This document shows positions 18,878 to 28,053 of a stretch of 64,000 nucleotides of DNA, piece by piece (positions within the stretch are counted from its first letter, which is position 1; the number at the start of each line of letters is the position of its first letter). Below the pieces are notes generated by a model. That model was not told the DNA's origin. It was given only the letters and a program-made list of their open reading frames with translations, and did no database searches. Made by a program: the position numbers and the translations under genes. The stretch is from Vreelandella alkaliphila. Lineage in GTDB: Bacteria; Pseudomonadota; Gammaproteobacteria; Pseudomonadales; Halomonadaceae. Where the stretch lies: the NCBI RefSeq assembly GCF_016107625.1, contig NZ_JABASV010000001.1:310001-374000 (forward strand), given 5' to 3'.

Positions 18878-20377
18878 ATGCTGAAAACACTCTATACTCG
18901 GCTAGCCTTTGGCTTGTTTCTGTTATTGCTCGCCGTCGGCCTGCTATATACCTTCATCAGCCTCTATTCGCTGCGTGAATACAACGCTTCGGTCAATCAG
19001 GCGTTACACCAGAATCTGGCCAAAAATCTAGTATCAGACAGAAATCTGGTCAGCAACGGACAACTGGATAGTAGCGCTCTAGAAGAACTGTTCGCACTCT
19101 ACATGGCCATTAATCCCAGCATCGAGATCTACCTGCTAGGACTGGATGGCACCATTCTGTCTTATTCAGCAGACCCAGCGAAGATTAAACGCAAGCAAGT
19201 CTCGATGGCTCCTATACGCAGGCTGATGGATGACATGAGCCTTTATCCGATACTTGGCGATGACCCCCGCAGTCACGATCGGCAGAAAGTCTTTTCCGTT
19301 ACCCCGGTGCCAACAGCAGACAACCCCGAAGGGTACCTTTATGTGGTATTGCGGGGTGAAGAGTACGACGCAGCGGAAACCATGGCCCGTGGTGGCAAAC
19401 TACTGGAAATGAGCGCCTGGGCGTTGCTGGTCAGCCTAACCGTGGCGATGCTCGCAGGGCTAACCATTTTTCGCCTGCTTACCCGCCGCCTGAGATCATT
19501 AACACGCCGAGTAGAAGCGTTCGAGAACAGCGACATGAGCCAGCCCCAACTCGACAACAGATGGCACGACAAACAGTCTGTGGTGCGCGATGAGATCGAT
19601 TATCTGGACGCTACCTTTGACGACATGGCCCATCGAATTGCCACCCAGATCGAACAACTGACAGAAAAAGATGCCCAGCGCCGTCGTTTGATCGCCCAGG
19701 TATCCCACGATCTGCGTACTCCACTAGCCTCCATGCAAGGCTATATCGAAAGCCTGAAATTAAGGCGTGATCGTCTCAGCCCCCAAGAACAGGATCGCTT
19801 TCTCGACATTGCACTCAAAGAGGGCCGTCGGTTAAGCCGCTTAGTGGATGAGCTCTTCGAGCTTGCTGCACTTGAGGCAAGAGAGAAACAGCCCGTGCCA
19901 GAACCCTTCCCGCTAGCGGAGCTGGTCCATGACGTGGTGCAGAAACACGACCAAGCTGCACGCGACAGCCACTTGGCGCTAACGTTAAGTGGCAACCCAG
20001 CATTACCAACCGCGTATGCCGACCTAGCGATGACCGAACGCGTGCTGGACAACCTAATCAGCAACGCCATTGCCTACAGTCCCGCTGGCGGCCACATCAA
20101 CGTTGTGCTTAGTCAAACGAATGGAGAACCACAGGTTTGCATACAAGACAGCGGCCCAGGTATTGCGGAACAGGACCTGCCGCATATATTTGACCCGTTT
20201 TATCGTGGCGAAACCTCTAGTGGCGCTGGCCATGCTGGGCTAGGGCTGGCTATTGCGCGCAGAATCATGACGCTTCAGGGCGGTGATATCGGTGTCGAAA
20301 ACCTAACCAGTGGCGGAGCATCGTTCTGCATACGGTTACCCACCGCCCCCTCGCCCTCCAACGTTATAAATACGTAA
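18878..20377 (+). CDS. Sensor histidine kinase
   Basis: 499 residues. Two membrane helices (about 8-30 and 178-198) enclose a ~145-residue periplasmic sensor domain of PAS-like size. HAMP (~200-255), HisKA with H277 (SHDLRTPL), and HATPase with N-box NLISNA, G1 DSGPGIA and G2 GLGLAIARR follow. It is cotranscribed with the response regulator. The sensor domain is larger than in HprS and contains no cysteine in the ~145 residues between the helices, so a cysteine-based hypochlorite sensor is not evident. The signal is unknown. Confidence 0.92.
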   Translation: MLKTLYTRLAFGLFLLLLAVGLLYTFISLYSLREYNASVNQALHQNLAKNLVSDRNLVSNGQLDSSALEELFALYMAINPSIEIYLLGLDGTILSYSADPAKIKRKQVSMAPIRRLMDDMSLYPILGDDPRSHDRQKVFSVTPVPTADNPEGYLYVVLRGEEYDAAETMARGGKLLEMSAWALLVSLTVAMLAGLTIFRLLTRRLRSLTRRVEAFENSDMSQPQLDNRWHDKQSVVRDEIDYLDATFDDMAHRIATQIEQLTEKDAQRRRLIAQVSHDLRTPLASMQGYIESLKLRRDRLSPQEQDRFLDIALKEGRRLSRLVDELFELAALEAREKQPVPEPFPLAELVHDVVQKHDQAARDSHLALTLSGNPALPTAYADLAMTERVLDNLISNAIAYSPAGGHINVVLSQTNGEPQVCIQDSGPGIAEQDLPHIFDPFYRGETSSGAGHAGLGLAIARRIMTLQGGDIGVENLTSGGASFCIRLPTAPSPSNVINT

Positions 20378-20463
20378 TAACCTAGGGAGTTGGTTGTGAT
20401 AACTCTCATGCAAACTGGTCACAGTATTTATCACCCTTTCCCCGTAGCGAGTGGAGACACCAC

Positions 20464-21480
20464 ATGCTTATAAAGATTGCCAAACCGAGTGATTTACACG
20501 AATCCGATGTAACACCGGAATCTATTTACCTCTCCCGACGGCGCTTTATGGGCGGCATGGCGGGCCTAGGCGCGGGGCTTGCCCTCTCCGGCCACGTCCG
20601 CGCCAACGAAGATTATTCTGATGTGCCGGAAGGCGATGCCCCAGCCTGGCTGAAGGAAAAAATCAGTGACACCCAATGGCGAGCCATCACCCCCAGCGAC
20701 CCTGATAAAGATAAAATCGCCCCCTTTGACGATGCCAGCGGCTACAACAACTTTTTTGAGTTTGGCACCGATAAACGCGACCCCGCCCGCCATGCAGGCA
20801 GCCTGGAAACCCAGCCCTGGAGCGTGGTGGTCGATGGTGAAGTAAATAACGGCGGGCGCTTTGCCCTAGAAGACTTCGCTAAGCCTTCGCAGTTTGAAGA
20901 GCGCATTTACCGACTGCGCTGCGTAGAGGCGTGGTCGATGGTCATTCCCTGGCTTGGCATCCCCCTTGCGGAGGTGATTCGACGTGCCGACCCCACTAGC
21001 AAAGCCAAGTACGTGCGCTTTGAAACCCTGGTGGACCCAGAACAAATGCGTGGCCAGCGCTCTTCGTTCTCAATAATCGACTGGCCTTACGTGGAAGGTT
21101 TACGCCTAGACGAGGCTATGAACCCGCTAACACTGCTCGCCATGGGCATGTATGGCCGTGAACTGCCCAACCAAAACGGCGCACCCTTGCGGCTGGTGGT
21201 GCCCTGGAAGTATGGCTTCAAAAGCATTAAATCGATTGTGCGTATCTCACTGGTGGAAGAGCAGCCAGTCAACTCCTGGCAACGAATCGCCGCCGATGAG
21301 TATGGTTTCTACGCCAACGTTAACCCACAAGTTGACCACCCACGCTGGAGCCAAGCCACCGAGCGGCGGCTTCCCAACAGCCTGTTCAACGCTAATACCA
21401 TTGATACCCAGATGTTCAACGGCTATGCCGACGAGGTTGCCGAGCTATATGCTGGTATGGATTTAAGGAAGCACTACTAA
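20464..21480 (+). CDS. msrP: Protein-methionine-sulfoxide reductase catalytic subunit MsrP
   Basis: 338 residues. A twin-arginine signal (SRRRFMGG at 24-31) directs the folded molybdoenzyme to the periplasm. The molybdopterin-ligating cysteine is C153 in RCVEAWSMVIPW, as in YedY/MsrP. It reduces oxidised methionine in periplasmic proteins, with electrons from MsrQ. The stop overlaps the msrQ start as TAATG. The 86-base gap to the kinase gene could hold its own promoter. Confidence 0.96.
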   Translation: MLIKIAKPSDLHESDVTPESIYLSRRRFMGGMAGLGAGLALSGHVRANEDYSDVPEGDAPAWLKEKISDTQWRAITPSDPDKDKIAPFDDASGYNNFFEFGTDKRDPARHAGSLETQPWSVVVDGEVNNGGRFALEDFAKPSQFEERIYRLRCVEAWSMVIPWLGIPLAEVIRRADPTSKAKYVRFETLVDPEQMRGQRSSFSIIDWPYVEGLRLDEAMNPLTLLAMGMYGRELPNQNGAPLRLVVPWKYGFKSIKSIVRISLVEEQPVNSWQRIAADEYGFYANVNPQVDHPRWSQATERRLPNSLFNANTIDTQMFNGYADEVAELYAGMDLRKHY

Positions 21481-22097
21481 TGGCTGCGCCACGGGTATGG
21501 TTACTGTGGCGGATAGGCGTTTTCCTGGCGGCGCTCGCGCCGCTGGTGTTCTGGGGCTGGCAGGTAGCGATTAACGCCGCAGGCCCCGAACCAGGCAATT
21601 ACCTGCTGCTGAACATCGGCATTGGCGGGCTATGGATGCTACTCCTCACGCTAAGCCTTACGCCGCTCACCAAGCTCACCCGCTGGAAAGGCTTTGCATT
21701 GATCCGTCGTCAGCTTGGTCTATGGACACTCGCCTACGCCACCCTGCACATGCTCAGCTACGCGCTGTTTATTCTAGGGCTTAACTGGGCACTGTTGGGT
21801 AGCGAGCTGGTCAAACGGCCCTACATCATTGTCGGCATGATCGCACTGATCGGCCTTGCCGTATTGGGTGCTACCTCTAACCGCTGGTCAATGCGCCGTT
21901 TAGGCAAACGCTGGAAGCCGTTACACAAATTTGCCTACGTTATTTTAGGGCTAGTACTGCTGCACTTCTTTTGGGTGGTGCGCGCCGACATGCAAGAGTG
22001 GGCCATGTATGCCGCCATTGCCACGTTAGTCATGGCAACCCGTTTGCCGCCCGTCGCTCGCACACTGCCAAAGTTGCGCTACCGCTTGAGTCGGTGA
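21480..22097 (+). CDS. msrQ: Heme-binding membrane subunit MsrQ
   Basis: 205 residues, six hydrophobic segments of the ferric-reductase-like fold, with membrane histidines (TLHMLSY, KFAY, LLHFFW) that would bind heme. It passes electrons from the quinone pool or flavin reductase to MsrP. One-base overlap with msrP shows translational coupling. Length is usual for the family (~200). Confidence 0.95.
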   Translation: MAAPRVWLLWRIGVFLAALAPLVFWGWQVAINAAGPEPGNYLLLNIGIGGLWMLLLTLSLTPLTKLTRWKGFALIRRQLGLWTLAYATLHMLSYALFILGLNWALLGSELVKRPYIIVGMIALIGLAVLGATSNRWSMRRLGKRWKPLHKFAYVILGLVLLHFFWVVRADMQEWAMYAAIATLVMATRLPPVARTLPKLRYRLSR

Positions 22098-22169
22098 ACA
22101 TATGTCGGTAAAAGTTAAACGGCACGGCTAACATAAAGACACCCTCATTAGGACACCCTCATAAGGACA

Positions 22170-22916
22170 ATGATGATGCCCAACGCCCGCTTACTTATTG
22201 CCTCAGTTGGCTTTTTGGCTGCTGGCTTCGCTGCCAATACCCACGCACAAGATGACTCTTGGCGTTTCCAGCTAACCCCCTATGTGTGGATGGTAGGGCT
22301 GGCTGGCGACGTGCGGCCACTCTCCAACGCCCCGACTATCAGCACCTCACGCTCTTTTAGTGATGTATTGAGTGACCTAGAAGGTGCTTTTTTTATGGCC
22401 GGCAGCGCCCGTAAAGACCGCTGGGTATTGTTTGGAGATGTTACCTGGGCATCACTGAGCCATGAGAGCACGCTGCTACCCGGCGTTGCGATAGAAGGCA
22501 ACCTACGTCAGCGTTCGATAACTGCAGCAGCAGGCTATCAAGTGCTCAACACCCCGACCCAATACCTAGATCTATTAGCGGGTGCACGGGCTTGGCGAAT
22601 AGAAGCTGACGTGAGCGTGCCCGCCTTAGGCGTTAGTGCCAGTCACACTGAACGCTGGGTCGATCCGCTTTTAGCTGCCCGACTGCGTTCAACGTGGACA
22701 CCTAAGTGGTCAACGTTAGTACATGTTGATGGGGGCGGCTTCGGCATAGGTGCCAGTAGCACATGGCAAGCGGTCGCCACCGCGAATTACCAGGTAAATG
22801 ATGCTTTTCACCTTTCAGCAGGCTTTCGGCACTTGGCAGTAGACCGCGATGAAAACGGCACCCGCGTTGATGTATCGATGAGTGGCCCATTACTAGGCGC
22901 GACCTGGATGTTTTAG
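22170..22916 (+). CDS. Putative outer-membrane beta-barrel protein
   Basis: 248 residues with a signal peptide (first ~26, ending THAQ). The remainder has alternating amphipathic strands (WRFQLTPYVWMVGLAGDV, WVLFGDVTWASL, YLDLLAGARAWRIEADV) and ends in Phe after LLGATWMF, as outer-membrane barrels do. AAGGAC precedes the first ATG of three. No specific family recognised; similar proteins are annotated as hypothetical. A 15-bp direct repeat (GACACCCTCAT) precedes it at 22137-22165. Confidence 0.7.
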   Translation: MMMPNARLLIASVGFLAAGFAANTHAQDDSWRFQLTPYVWMVGLAGDVRPLSNAPTISTSRSFSDVLSDLEGAFFMAGSARKDRWVLFGDVTWASLSHESTLLPGVAIEGNLRQRSITAAAGYQVLNTPTQYLDLLAGARAWRIEADVSVPALGVSASHTERWVDPLLAARLRSTWTPKWSTLVHVDGGGFGIGASSTWQAVATANYQVNDAFHLSAGFRHLAVDRDENGTRVDVSMSGPLLGATWMF

Positions 22917-22925
22917 TAACACGTC

Positions 22926-22957
22926 TCCCACGACATAACGCCCCACTCGTCGTGGGA
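22926..22957 (+). terminator. Hairpin after the barrel gene
   Basis: 9-bp perfect stem (22926-22934 with 22949-22957), 14-base loop, no T tract; it may end transcription or only protect the transcript. Confidence 0.4.
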
Positions 22958-22999
22958 ATAACACCTAACAGGCCTCAGCGGTTGACTTCCCACCTGAGA

Positions 23000-23752
23000 C
23001 TAGCGATTTTTCTGAAACGCATCACTTAATGCCGCCGCTAAAATCCCCGTGGGCATCGCGATAATCCCGATGCCCGCCACCGCCGTCAATCCCGCAAAAA
23101 ACTTACCTAACCCAGTGATAGGAACCATATCGCCATACCCTACCGTCGTCAGCGTAGTAACACTCCACCACAGCACACGGGGCACGCTGCCAAAAGCATC
23201 CGGTTGAGCTGAGGCTTCCGCCAAATAAAGGCAGAAAGAGGAAAGTAGCAGCAATAGCATCGCCAAACCCGCACTCAGCCACAGCTCATGAGAACGAGAC
23301 TTCAGCGCCTCTGCCAGTGCAGCCCAAGCCTGGCTGAATCTACCTAAACGGGTTAGCCGCAGCATTAACCCCAAACGCAACATGCGTAGTAAGAAGCCGT
23401 TGTTTTGAACCATAAATCCCAGGAAGTAAGGCAAAATCGCCAGTAAATCCACCATGGCCCAAAACGAAAACACATAGCGCAACCGGCCTTTTATCCCGCG
23501 GTAACGAGGATCTTCACCGACAACATACAGACGCAATAAATACTCACCGATAAAGATCACCACAAACACAGTTTCTAAGGTAGGAAAAAGGCGTGGTGAA
23601 AGCGCCCGCAGCATTGGCTCCGTTTCCAAAATAGCCACCAGCGATGCCAGCAAAATCAGCACGCAGATGACTCTATTAATGGTCGACAACCCCTGCCGCA
23701 GGTGCGTTTCTAAGGCTAACTGCCGGTAAAGCTCAGCTCTATTTATGATCAT
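23000..23752 (-). CDS. Voltage-gated-type potassium channel (ion transport protein)
   Basis: 250 residues with six membrane segments. The arginine-spaced S4-like helix is MLRLGLMLRLTRLGRF and the selectivity filter is TTVGYGDM before S6. Single-subunit Kv-type bacterial channels of this size form tetramers in the inner membrane. No C-terminal regulatory domain is present. A second, distinct channel lies at 52971. Confidence 0.9.
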   Translation of the reverse strand: MIINRAELYRQLALETHLRQGLSTINRVICVLILLASLVAILETEPMLRALSPRLFPTLETVFVVIFIGEYLLRLYVVGEDPRYRGIKGRLRYVFSFWAMVDLLAILPYFLGFMVQNNGFLLRMLRLGLMLRLTRLGRFSQAWAALAEALKSRSHELWLSAGLAMLLLLLSSFCLYLAEASAQPDAFGSVPRVLWWSVTTLTTVGYGDMVPITGLGKFFAGLTAVAGIGIIAMPTGILAAALSDAFQKNR

Positions 23753-23785
23753 TTCTTCAAAAAACTTATTAGTGAATGCAGCGAT

Positions 23786-24814
23786 CTAAAACCCCAACAA
23801 CCGCTTACGTATAGGACGAATAGAGAACAGGACTAATGCGCCTAAAGCCAACCACTCGACAGATGCAGGTAGCAGCTCCTGAACTTGGCTGGCCTGCTGA
23901 ACCGGATCCCATCCCGTCATTGCTAGCCCTTTATCAAACACCCAGCCGATCAACACCGTCACCAGCAGAATGCTGACGAGATAAACCGCTAACGCTTGGT
24001 TTCCAAACTCACGCCGCAGAATAGCCAGGGTGGCTAGGCTCGTTACAGGACCAGCAAGCAGAAAGACTAACGCCATTCCCGGTGAAATGCCCGCCAATAG
24101 TAAACCAGCAGCAACGGGGGTGGCTGCAGTAGCACAGATATACAAGGGAATGCCGATGACCGCCATAAGGATTAGCGCCAACAAACCACCCGAAAAACCT
24201 ACCAGAGTTTCTGGCGGCACAAAGGTAACCAGCACCCCCGCCAACAATAAACCGGCAAACATCCAGCTACTGATGTCATCCAATAAATCACTGAAGGCAT
24301 ACTTCAATCCTGCAATTACCCCCGTCGACTCAGTGGCATGTGCGTTAGCGCTGTCAGCGTCACAGCCTTTTGATGCACAGCAACTGCTAACAGGGGTGCT
24401 TTTCGGCAGCGCTGCTTGGCCGGTAAAGCCCACTAAAATGCCCGTTACTATCGCAGTTACCAAGGCTCCCAACACTCGCGCCAGCGCCATTAAGGGGCCT
24501 AACAGCACACTGGTGATGAGCATTGAATCCACCCCAACGCCAGGTGTGCTAATCAGGAAAGACGTGGTTGGCCCACGGCCCGCCCCACCCCGATGCAACG
24601 CCAGCGCGGTGGGAATCGCCCCACACGAACACAGCGGCAACGGCATACCAATCACCGCCGCCCGGGTAATGCTACCCAGCCCGCGGCCACCCATCCAACG
24701 CTGTAATAAGTGTTCCGGCATTAAAGCCTTAATTAATCCCGCAATCACCAACCCCAGCAGCAGCCAAGGTGCGGCGCTTAACGCAATACTCAACAGCTCA
24801 TTGATCAAACTCAT
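23786..24814 (-). CDS. SO_0444-type Cu/Zn efflux permease (DUF318 family)
   Basis: 342 residues with about eight membrane helices in two related halves, each with a PLPLCSCGAIPTA or PLYICATAATPVA block. A cysteine-rich loop (CCASKGCDAD, ~142-152) may bind metal. Members export copper or zinc. It is transcribed from a MerR-type promoter with 19-bp spacer, divergent from a MerR-family gene, which strongly supports metal-induced expression. Confidence 0.85.
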   Translation of the reverse strand: MSLINELLSIALSAAPWLLLGLVIAGLIKALMPEHLLQRWMGGRGLGSITRAAVIGMPLPLCSCGAIPTALALHRGGAGRGPTTSFLISTPGVGVDSMLITSVLLGPLMALARVLGALVTAIVTGILVGFTGQAALPKSTPVSSCCASKGCDADSANAHATESTGVIAGLKYAFSDLLDDISSWMFAGLLLAGVLVTFVPPETLVGFSGGLLALILMAVIGIPLYICATAATPVAAGLLLAGISPGMALVFLLAGPVTSLATLAILRREFGNQALAVYLVSILLVTVLIGWVFDKGLAMTGWDPVQQASQVQELLPASVEWLALGALVLFSIRPIRKRLLGF

Positions 24815-24852
24815 CGTCGGTTACCTGCTTGTTAGTCAAGAGAATAACGACT

Positions 24853-24883
24853 AGCCTAAACCCTGTAATCGTTACAGGGTCAA
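24853..24883 (-). promoter_or_regulatory. MerR-type operator-promoter of the metal efflux permease
   Basis: On the minus strand TTGACC (24878-24883) and TAGGCT (24853-24858) are separated by 19 bases. Between them lies a perfect palindrome CCCTGTAA-TCG-TTACAGGG (24861-24879). The long spacer and centred dyad are hallmarks of MerR-family activation by DNA distortion. Confidence 0.9.
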
Positions 24884-24887
24884 GCTT

Positions 24888-25331
24888 ATGAAACGCTACT
24901 ATCGTATCGGGGAAGTTGCCAGCCAAACCGGATGCTCGCCGGAAAGCATTCGCCATTATGAAAAGCTGGGATTACTGGCACCGCCACAGCGAGGAGAGCA
25001 AGGCTACCGGTCTTATGATCAAGCGGCATTAGAACGCATTGGCTTTATTCGCCATGGTCGTAGCCTGGGGTTAGATCTGCACAGTATCCAGGAGTTGTTA
25101 GCACTTTCCGACAACCCCGACACCGACTGCACCGCCGCCGATAATATTGCCAGCCGTCATCTAGAGCACTTAGAAGAACGCATCGCTGCCTTACAAGCAC
25201 TGGCAGGCGAACTGCGCCAAGTGGTTCACCAATGCCGAGGCGGCAAGGCGGCTAACTGTCAGATCATTCAAACGCTGTATGACCACCAACCCACCTGCAC
25301 CGAGCGGGGATGCGGAGAAGTAACGGCGTAA
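24888..25331 (+). CDS. MerR-family metal-responsive regulator (ZntR/CadR-like)
   Basis: 147 residues. N-terminal winged HTH (YRIGEVASQTGCSPESIRHYEK in pattern, 5-26), long dimer helix and a cysteine-rich end (C at ~86, then HQCRGG, NCQ, TCTERGCG) that would form the metal site. Divergent from the Cu/Zn efflux permease across a palindromic operator that overlaps both promoters, so it probably represses itself and activates the permease when metal is bound. Which metal cannot be decided; the Cys pattern resembles zinc/cadmium sensors more than CueR. Confidence 0.9.
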   Translation: MKRYYRIGEVASQTGCSPESIRHYEKLGLLAPPQRGEQGYRSYDQAALERIGFIRHGRSLGLDLHSIQELLALSDNPDTDCTAADNIASRHLEHLEERIAALQALAGELRQVVHQCRGGKAANCQIIQTLYDHQPTCTERGCGEVTA

Positions 25332-25382
25332 AGGCTGCCCCCTGCAATATCGCAGTTCAGTATCGTAAAAAAGGAACACCGC

Positions 25383-25910
25383 ATGATTGAGACAAGGGAA
25401 CAACTCGATGCCATTAAAAAGTCATGCTATTCGATGGTGACCAAAAGCGCAGGGATTTCGGCGGGCACCGCTATCATTCCCATACCTGGGCTGGATATCG
25501 GCTCTGACGTGGCTATCTTGATGCGCATAATTCCCAAAATTAACGCTCAGTTTGGGTTATCGCCTGAACAAATCGAAAGCCTAGATACCGAAACCAAACT
25601 CTTTGTGATGACCGCCATTTCCAATACGGGAAGCAAGTTAGCCGGAAAATACATCACCAAGAAGTTAATCATAACGCTGCTGAATAAGATGGGCGTTAAA
25701 GTCGCCGCCAAAGGGGTTACTAAGTTTGTTCCCTTTATTGGCAGCGCCGTAGCAGGCACTATTAGCTTTACCGCCATGAAGTACATGGGCAACAGCCATA
25801 TTGAGGATTGTTACAAGATTGCCTTGGCAACTCTGGAAAACAAGCAGCTACCTCCAGTGGCAGAGCCTGCGACCTTTATCCCGGCTGACGATTCCGCTAA
25901 TTCTCATTAG
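25383..25910 (+). CDS. DUF697-like membrane protein, function unknown
   Basis: 175 residues with hydrophobic stretches at ~20-45 (GISAGTAIIPIPGLDIGSDVAIL) and ~95-135 (GVTKFVPFIGSAVAGTISF). The PIPG-D and FIGSAVAG pattern recalls DUF697/YcjF-type domains that accompany membrane GTPases, but no GTPase is near. AAGGAAC gives a ribosome site. A (CCTGG)n repeat follows the gene. Recognition is weak. Confidence 0.6.
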   Translation: MIETREQLDAIKKSCYSMVTKSAGISAGTAIIPIPGLDIGSDVAILMRIIPKINAQFGLSPEQIESLDTETKLFVMTAISNTGSKLAGKYITKKLIITLLNKMGVKVAAKGVTKFVPFIGSAVAGTISFTAMKYMGNSHIEDCYKIALATLENKQLPPVAEPATFIPADDSANSH

Positions 25911-25931
25911 CGGATTATCGACTGCACCAGC

Positions 25932-25960
25932 CCTGGCCTGGCCTGGCCTGGCCTGGCCTG
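25932..25960. repeat. (CCTGG)n short tandem repeat
   Basis: Five exact CCTGG units from 25933 and a sixth partial unit, then degenerate TCCTGTC. It lies in the 55 bases between the convergent stops of the DUF697-like gene and phzF-like gene. Confidence 0.9.
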
Positions 25961-25965
25961 TCCTG

Positions 25966-26757
25966 TCACTGCGATGGCAGCGTAATTACCCCTTTCAAGT
26001 AAGGCGCAACGCGGCCTTTGATAATCACGCGGTCGCCTTCTATCTCACAGCTCAGCGCACCTTTTCGGGCTCCACCCTGGCGTGCTGTAAGCTGCTGTTT
26101 ACCCAACTTTTTCGCCCAATAAGGCGCAAGCGAGGTATGCGCCGAGCCAGTAACGGGGTCTTCTTCCACACCGACTTTGGGGCCGAACCAACGAGAGACA
26201 AAATCTACATCGCTGCCTTTCGCAGTAACGACAATGCCGCGCCCTGGAAGGCGCTTCAATTGCTGCATGTCCGGTGCTAGCGATTCAATCAACTGAGCAT
26301 CGTTAACCACCACTACGATATCGTCAGATATCAGCAGCGCTTCGATCTCGTTAATCCCTAACCCTGCCTTTACCTCAGTTTCCATCGCCAAGGGTTCGAC
26401 TATCTTTGCGGGAAAGTCCATCGCCAGTTCGTTGCCGTCACGCTGCACTAAAAGCTGCCCACTGCGGGTCTCGAACTGCAGTGTTTCAGCGCTATCGCCC
26501 AGCACATTAAAGATCACCCACGCCGCCGCCAGCGTGGCATGACCACACAAATCCACTTCCACTGAAGGGGTAAACCAGCGCAGGTGATAGCCAGACTCAG
26601 TCGGCACAAAAAAGGCGGTTTCAGAGAGGTTGTTCTCCGTGGCGATTGCCTGCAACAACGCATCATCCAACCACGTTTCCAGCGGGCAAACCGCCGCAGG
26701 GTTACCTTCAAACGGCTTAGAGGCAAACGCATCTACCTGGTAAAGATCAATATTCAT
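25966..26757 (-). CDS. PhzF-family isomerase
   Basis: 263 residues of the diaminopimelate-epimerase fold family. Opening DLYQVDAFASKPFEGNPAAV and catalytic Glu46 (ENNLSETAF) match PhzF. The second half has GRGIVVTAKG and EDPVTGSAHTSLAPYW. PhzF itself isomerises a phenazine precursor, but no other phenazine genes are here, so this is one of the many household homologues of unknown substrate (YddE-like). Confidence 0.92.
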   Translation of the reverse strand: MNIDLYQVDAFASKPFEGNPAAVCPLETWLDDALLQAIATENNLSETAFFVPTESGYHLRWFTPSVEVDLCGHATLAAAWVIFNVLGDSAETLQFETRSGQLLVQRDGNELAMDFPAKIVEPLAMETEVKAGLGINEIEALLISDDIVVVVNDAQLIESLAPDMQQLKRLPGRGIVVTAKGSDVDFVSRWFGPKVGVEEDPVTGSAHTSLAPYWAKKLGKQQLTARQGGARKGALSCEIEGDRVIIKGRVAPYLKGVITLPSQ

Positions 26758-26853
26758 TACAGCCAGCCTTTTCTATCGTCATGGATCATTATGTTTTGGA
26801 TAACACGTGGCTTTTGGCAAGGGTATTTTAGCAACAAGTGAGTAGGGCCTGGC

Positions 26854-28053
26854 CTAGTCCGCCTCAACAGCGGCCCGCCCTTTGATGATAGAACGGGCAA
26901 GCATCAGGTACGCCACCGAGCCACAGGCGGCCATGGCCAGGATGACCGCTTCAAGCGTATGCGGCAACATGGCAGACAATGCGCTCAGCAGCCCGGCAAC
27001 ACCGAACTGGGCGGCGCCCAAAAGCGCTGCGGCCGTCCCGCCACTGGTGGGAAAGTACTCCAAAAAGCAGGCCTGAATATTCGGCGAGATCGCCCCTACC
27101 GCACCGATGGTCAGCATCATGGCGGGCAGGAAGGCGTACAGCGGCCACTCCATAAAGGCAGCCACCACCAATAACAGTATTCCAACACCCTGACAGCCCG
27201 TTGCCAGCTGCAGGATACGCAGTGACGATAGCCTGGAAAGCAACACTCGATTGAGAATATTGAAGATAAGCATCGCGACGATATTCGCCGCAAACAGCAT
27301 TGAAAAGGCTGATGGAGATTTACCGAAATGCCCCTGATAGATAAATGATGCATAGGTGATAAACATCATCAGAGTAGAAAATGAGGCAGCCTGCCAAACG
27401 ATGAACGGCAGGGCCGGCTTTGTCGACAGTACCATTTTGTAACGCGCCAGCAGGCTCATCTTAGGGCTTTTCGCTCGAGACACCTTGCCCGTACCGGTAA
27501 AAAGCACCCGCACCAACAACGGCACCAGCAGTACCGCGTATATCGCCAAAGCGAAAAAGATATAGTGCCAGGAACCCAGCGCCAGAATCGCGCTGCCCAC
27601 GCTCGGCGCAATGCCAGGCGCCAACACCATGATAAAGCCCATCATCGAAAACAGTTTCGCGGCGTCGCGGCCCGCCACCCGGTCGCGCACCAGCGCCGGC
27701 ACAGATACCAGAGTAAAACCGGCGCCAAGAGCCTGAACTGCCCGCCCGACGAGCAGCGTGTTCAGAGAATCCGCGATACCAATGACAATGCTTGAAAGCG
27801 CAAAAATCGCCAGGCCGCTCATCAACACCCGCTGGCGCCCGAATCGGTCTGAAAGCGCACCGCCGATTAACTGACCAAACGCCATCGCGAAGACATACAC
27901 TGAAACGCTCAGCGACACCGCCTGCTGAGAAACTCCCAGCGATTCGCCAATAACCGGAAAAGCTGGCAGGTACGTATCCATGGAAAACGGGCCCAGCATC
28001 ATGGTCAATGCCAAGCTCAGCACCACAATGAACGGCGTTTTAGATTGGGTCAT
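26854..28053 (-). CDS. Bcr/CflA-family drug efflux MFS transporter
   Basis: 399 residues from ATG 28053 (MTQSKTPFIVV); the earlier start at 28095 adds residues without family similarity. Twelve hydrophobic segments. MFS motifs: MDTYLPAFP in helix 1, GGALSDRFGRQRVLMSG in loop 2-3 and ALGAGFTLVSVPALVRD in helix 4. Such pumps export bicyclomycin, chloramphenicol or sulfonamides; the substrate is unknown here. A 16-bp direct repeat (GGGGTT-GAGAGTAAG) lies upstream at ~28168-28216. Confidence 0.88.
   Translation of the reverse strand: MTQSKTPFIVVLSLALTMMLGPFSMDTYLPAFPVIGESLGVSQQAVSLSVSVYVFAMAFGQLIGGALSDRFGRQRVLMSGLAIFALSSIVIGIADSLNTLLVGRAVQALGAGFTLVSVPALVRDRVAGRDAAKLFSMMGFIMVLAPGIAPSVGSAILALGSWHYIFFALAIYAVLLVPLLVRVLFTGTGKVSRAKSPKMSLLARYKMVLSTKPALPFIVWQAASFSTLMMFITYASFIYQGHFGKSPSAFSMLFAANIVAMLIFNILNRVLLSRLSSLRILQLATGCQGVGILLLVVAAFMEWPLYAFLPAMMLTIGAVGAISPNIQACFLEYFPTSGGTAAALLGAAQFGVAGLLSALSAMLPHTLEAVILAMAACGSVAYLMLARSIIKGRAAVEAD

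Noticed and set aside
24030..24854. 274-codon frame opposite the Cu/Zn efflux permease
   Set aside because: It is the antisense of a clear membrane-protein gene; composition (Pro, Ala, Asn, Ser) is that of a shadow frame.
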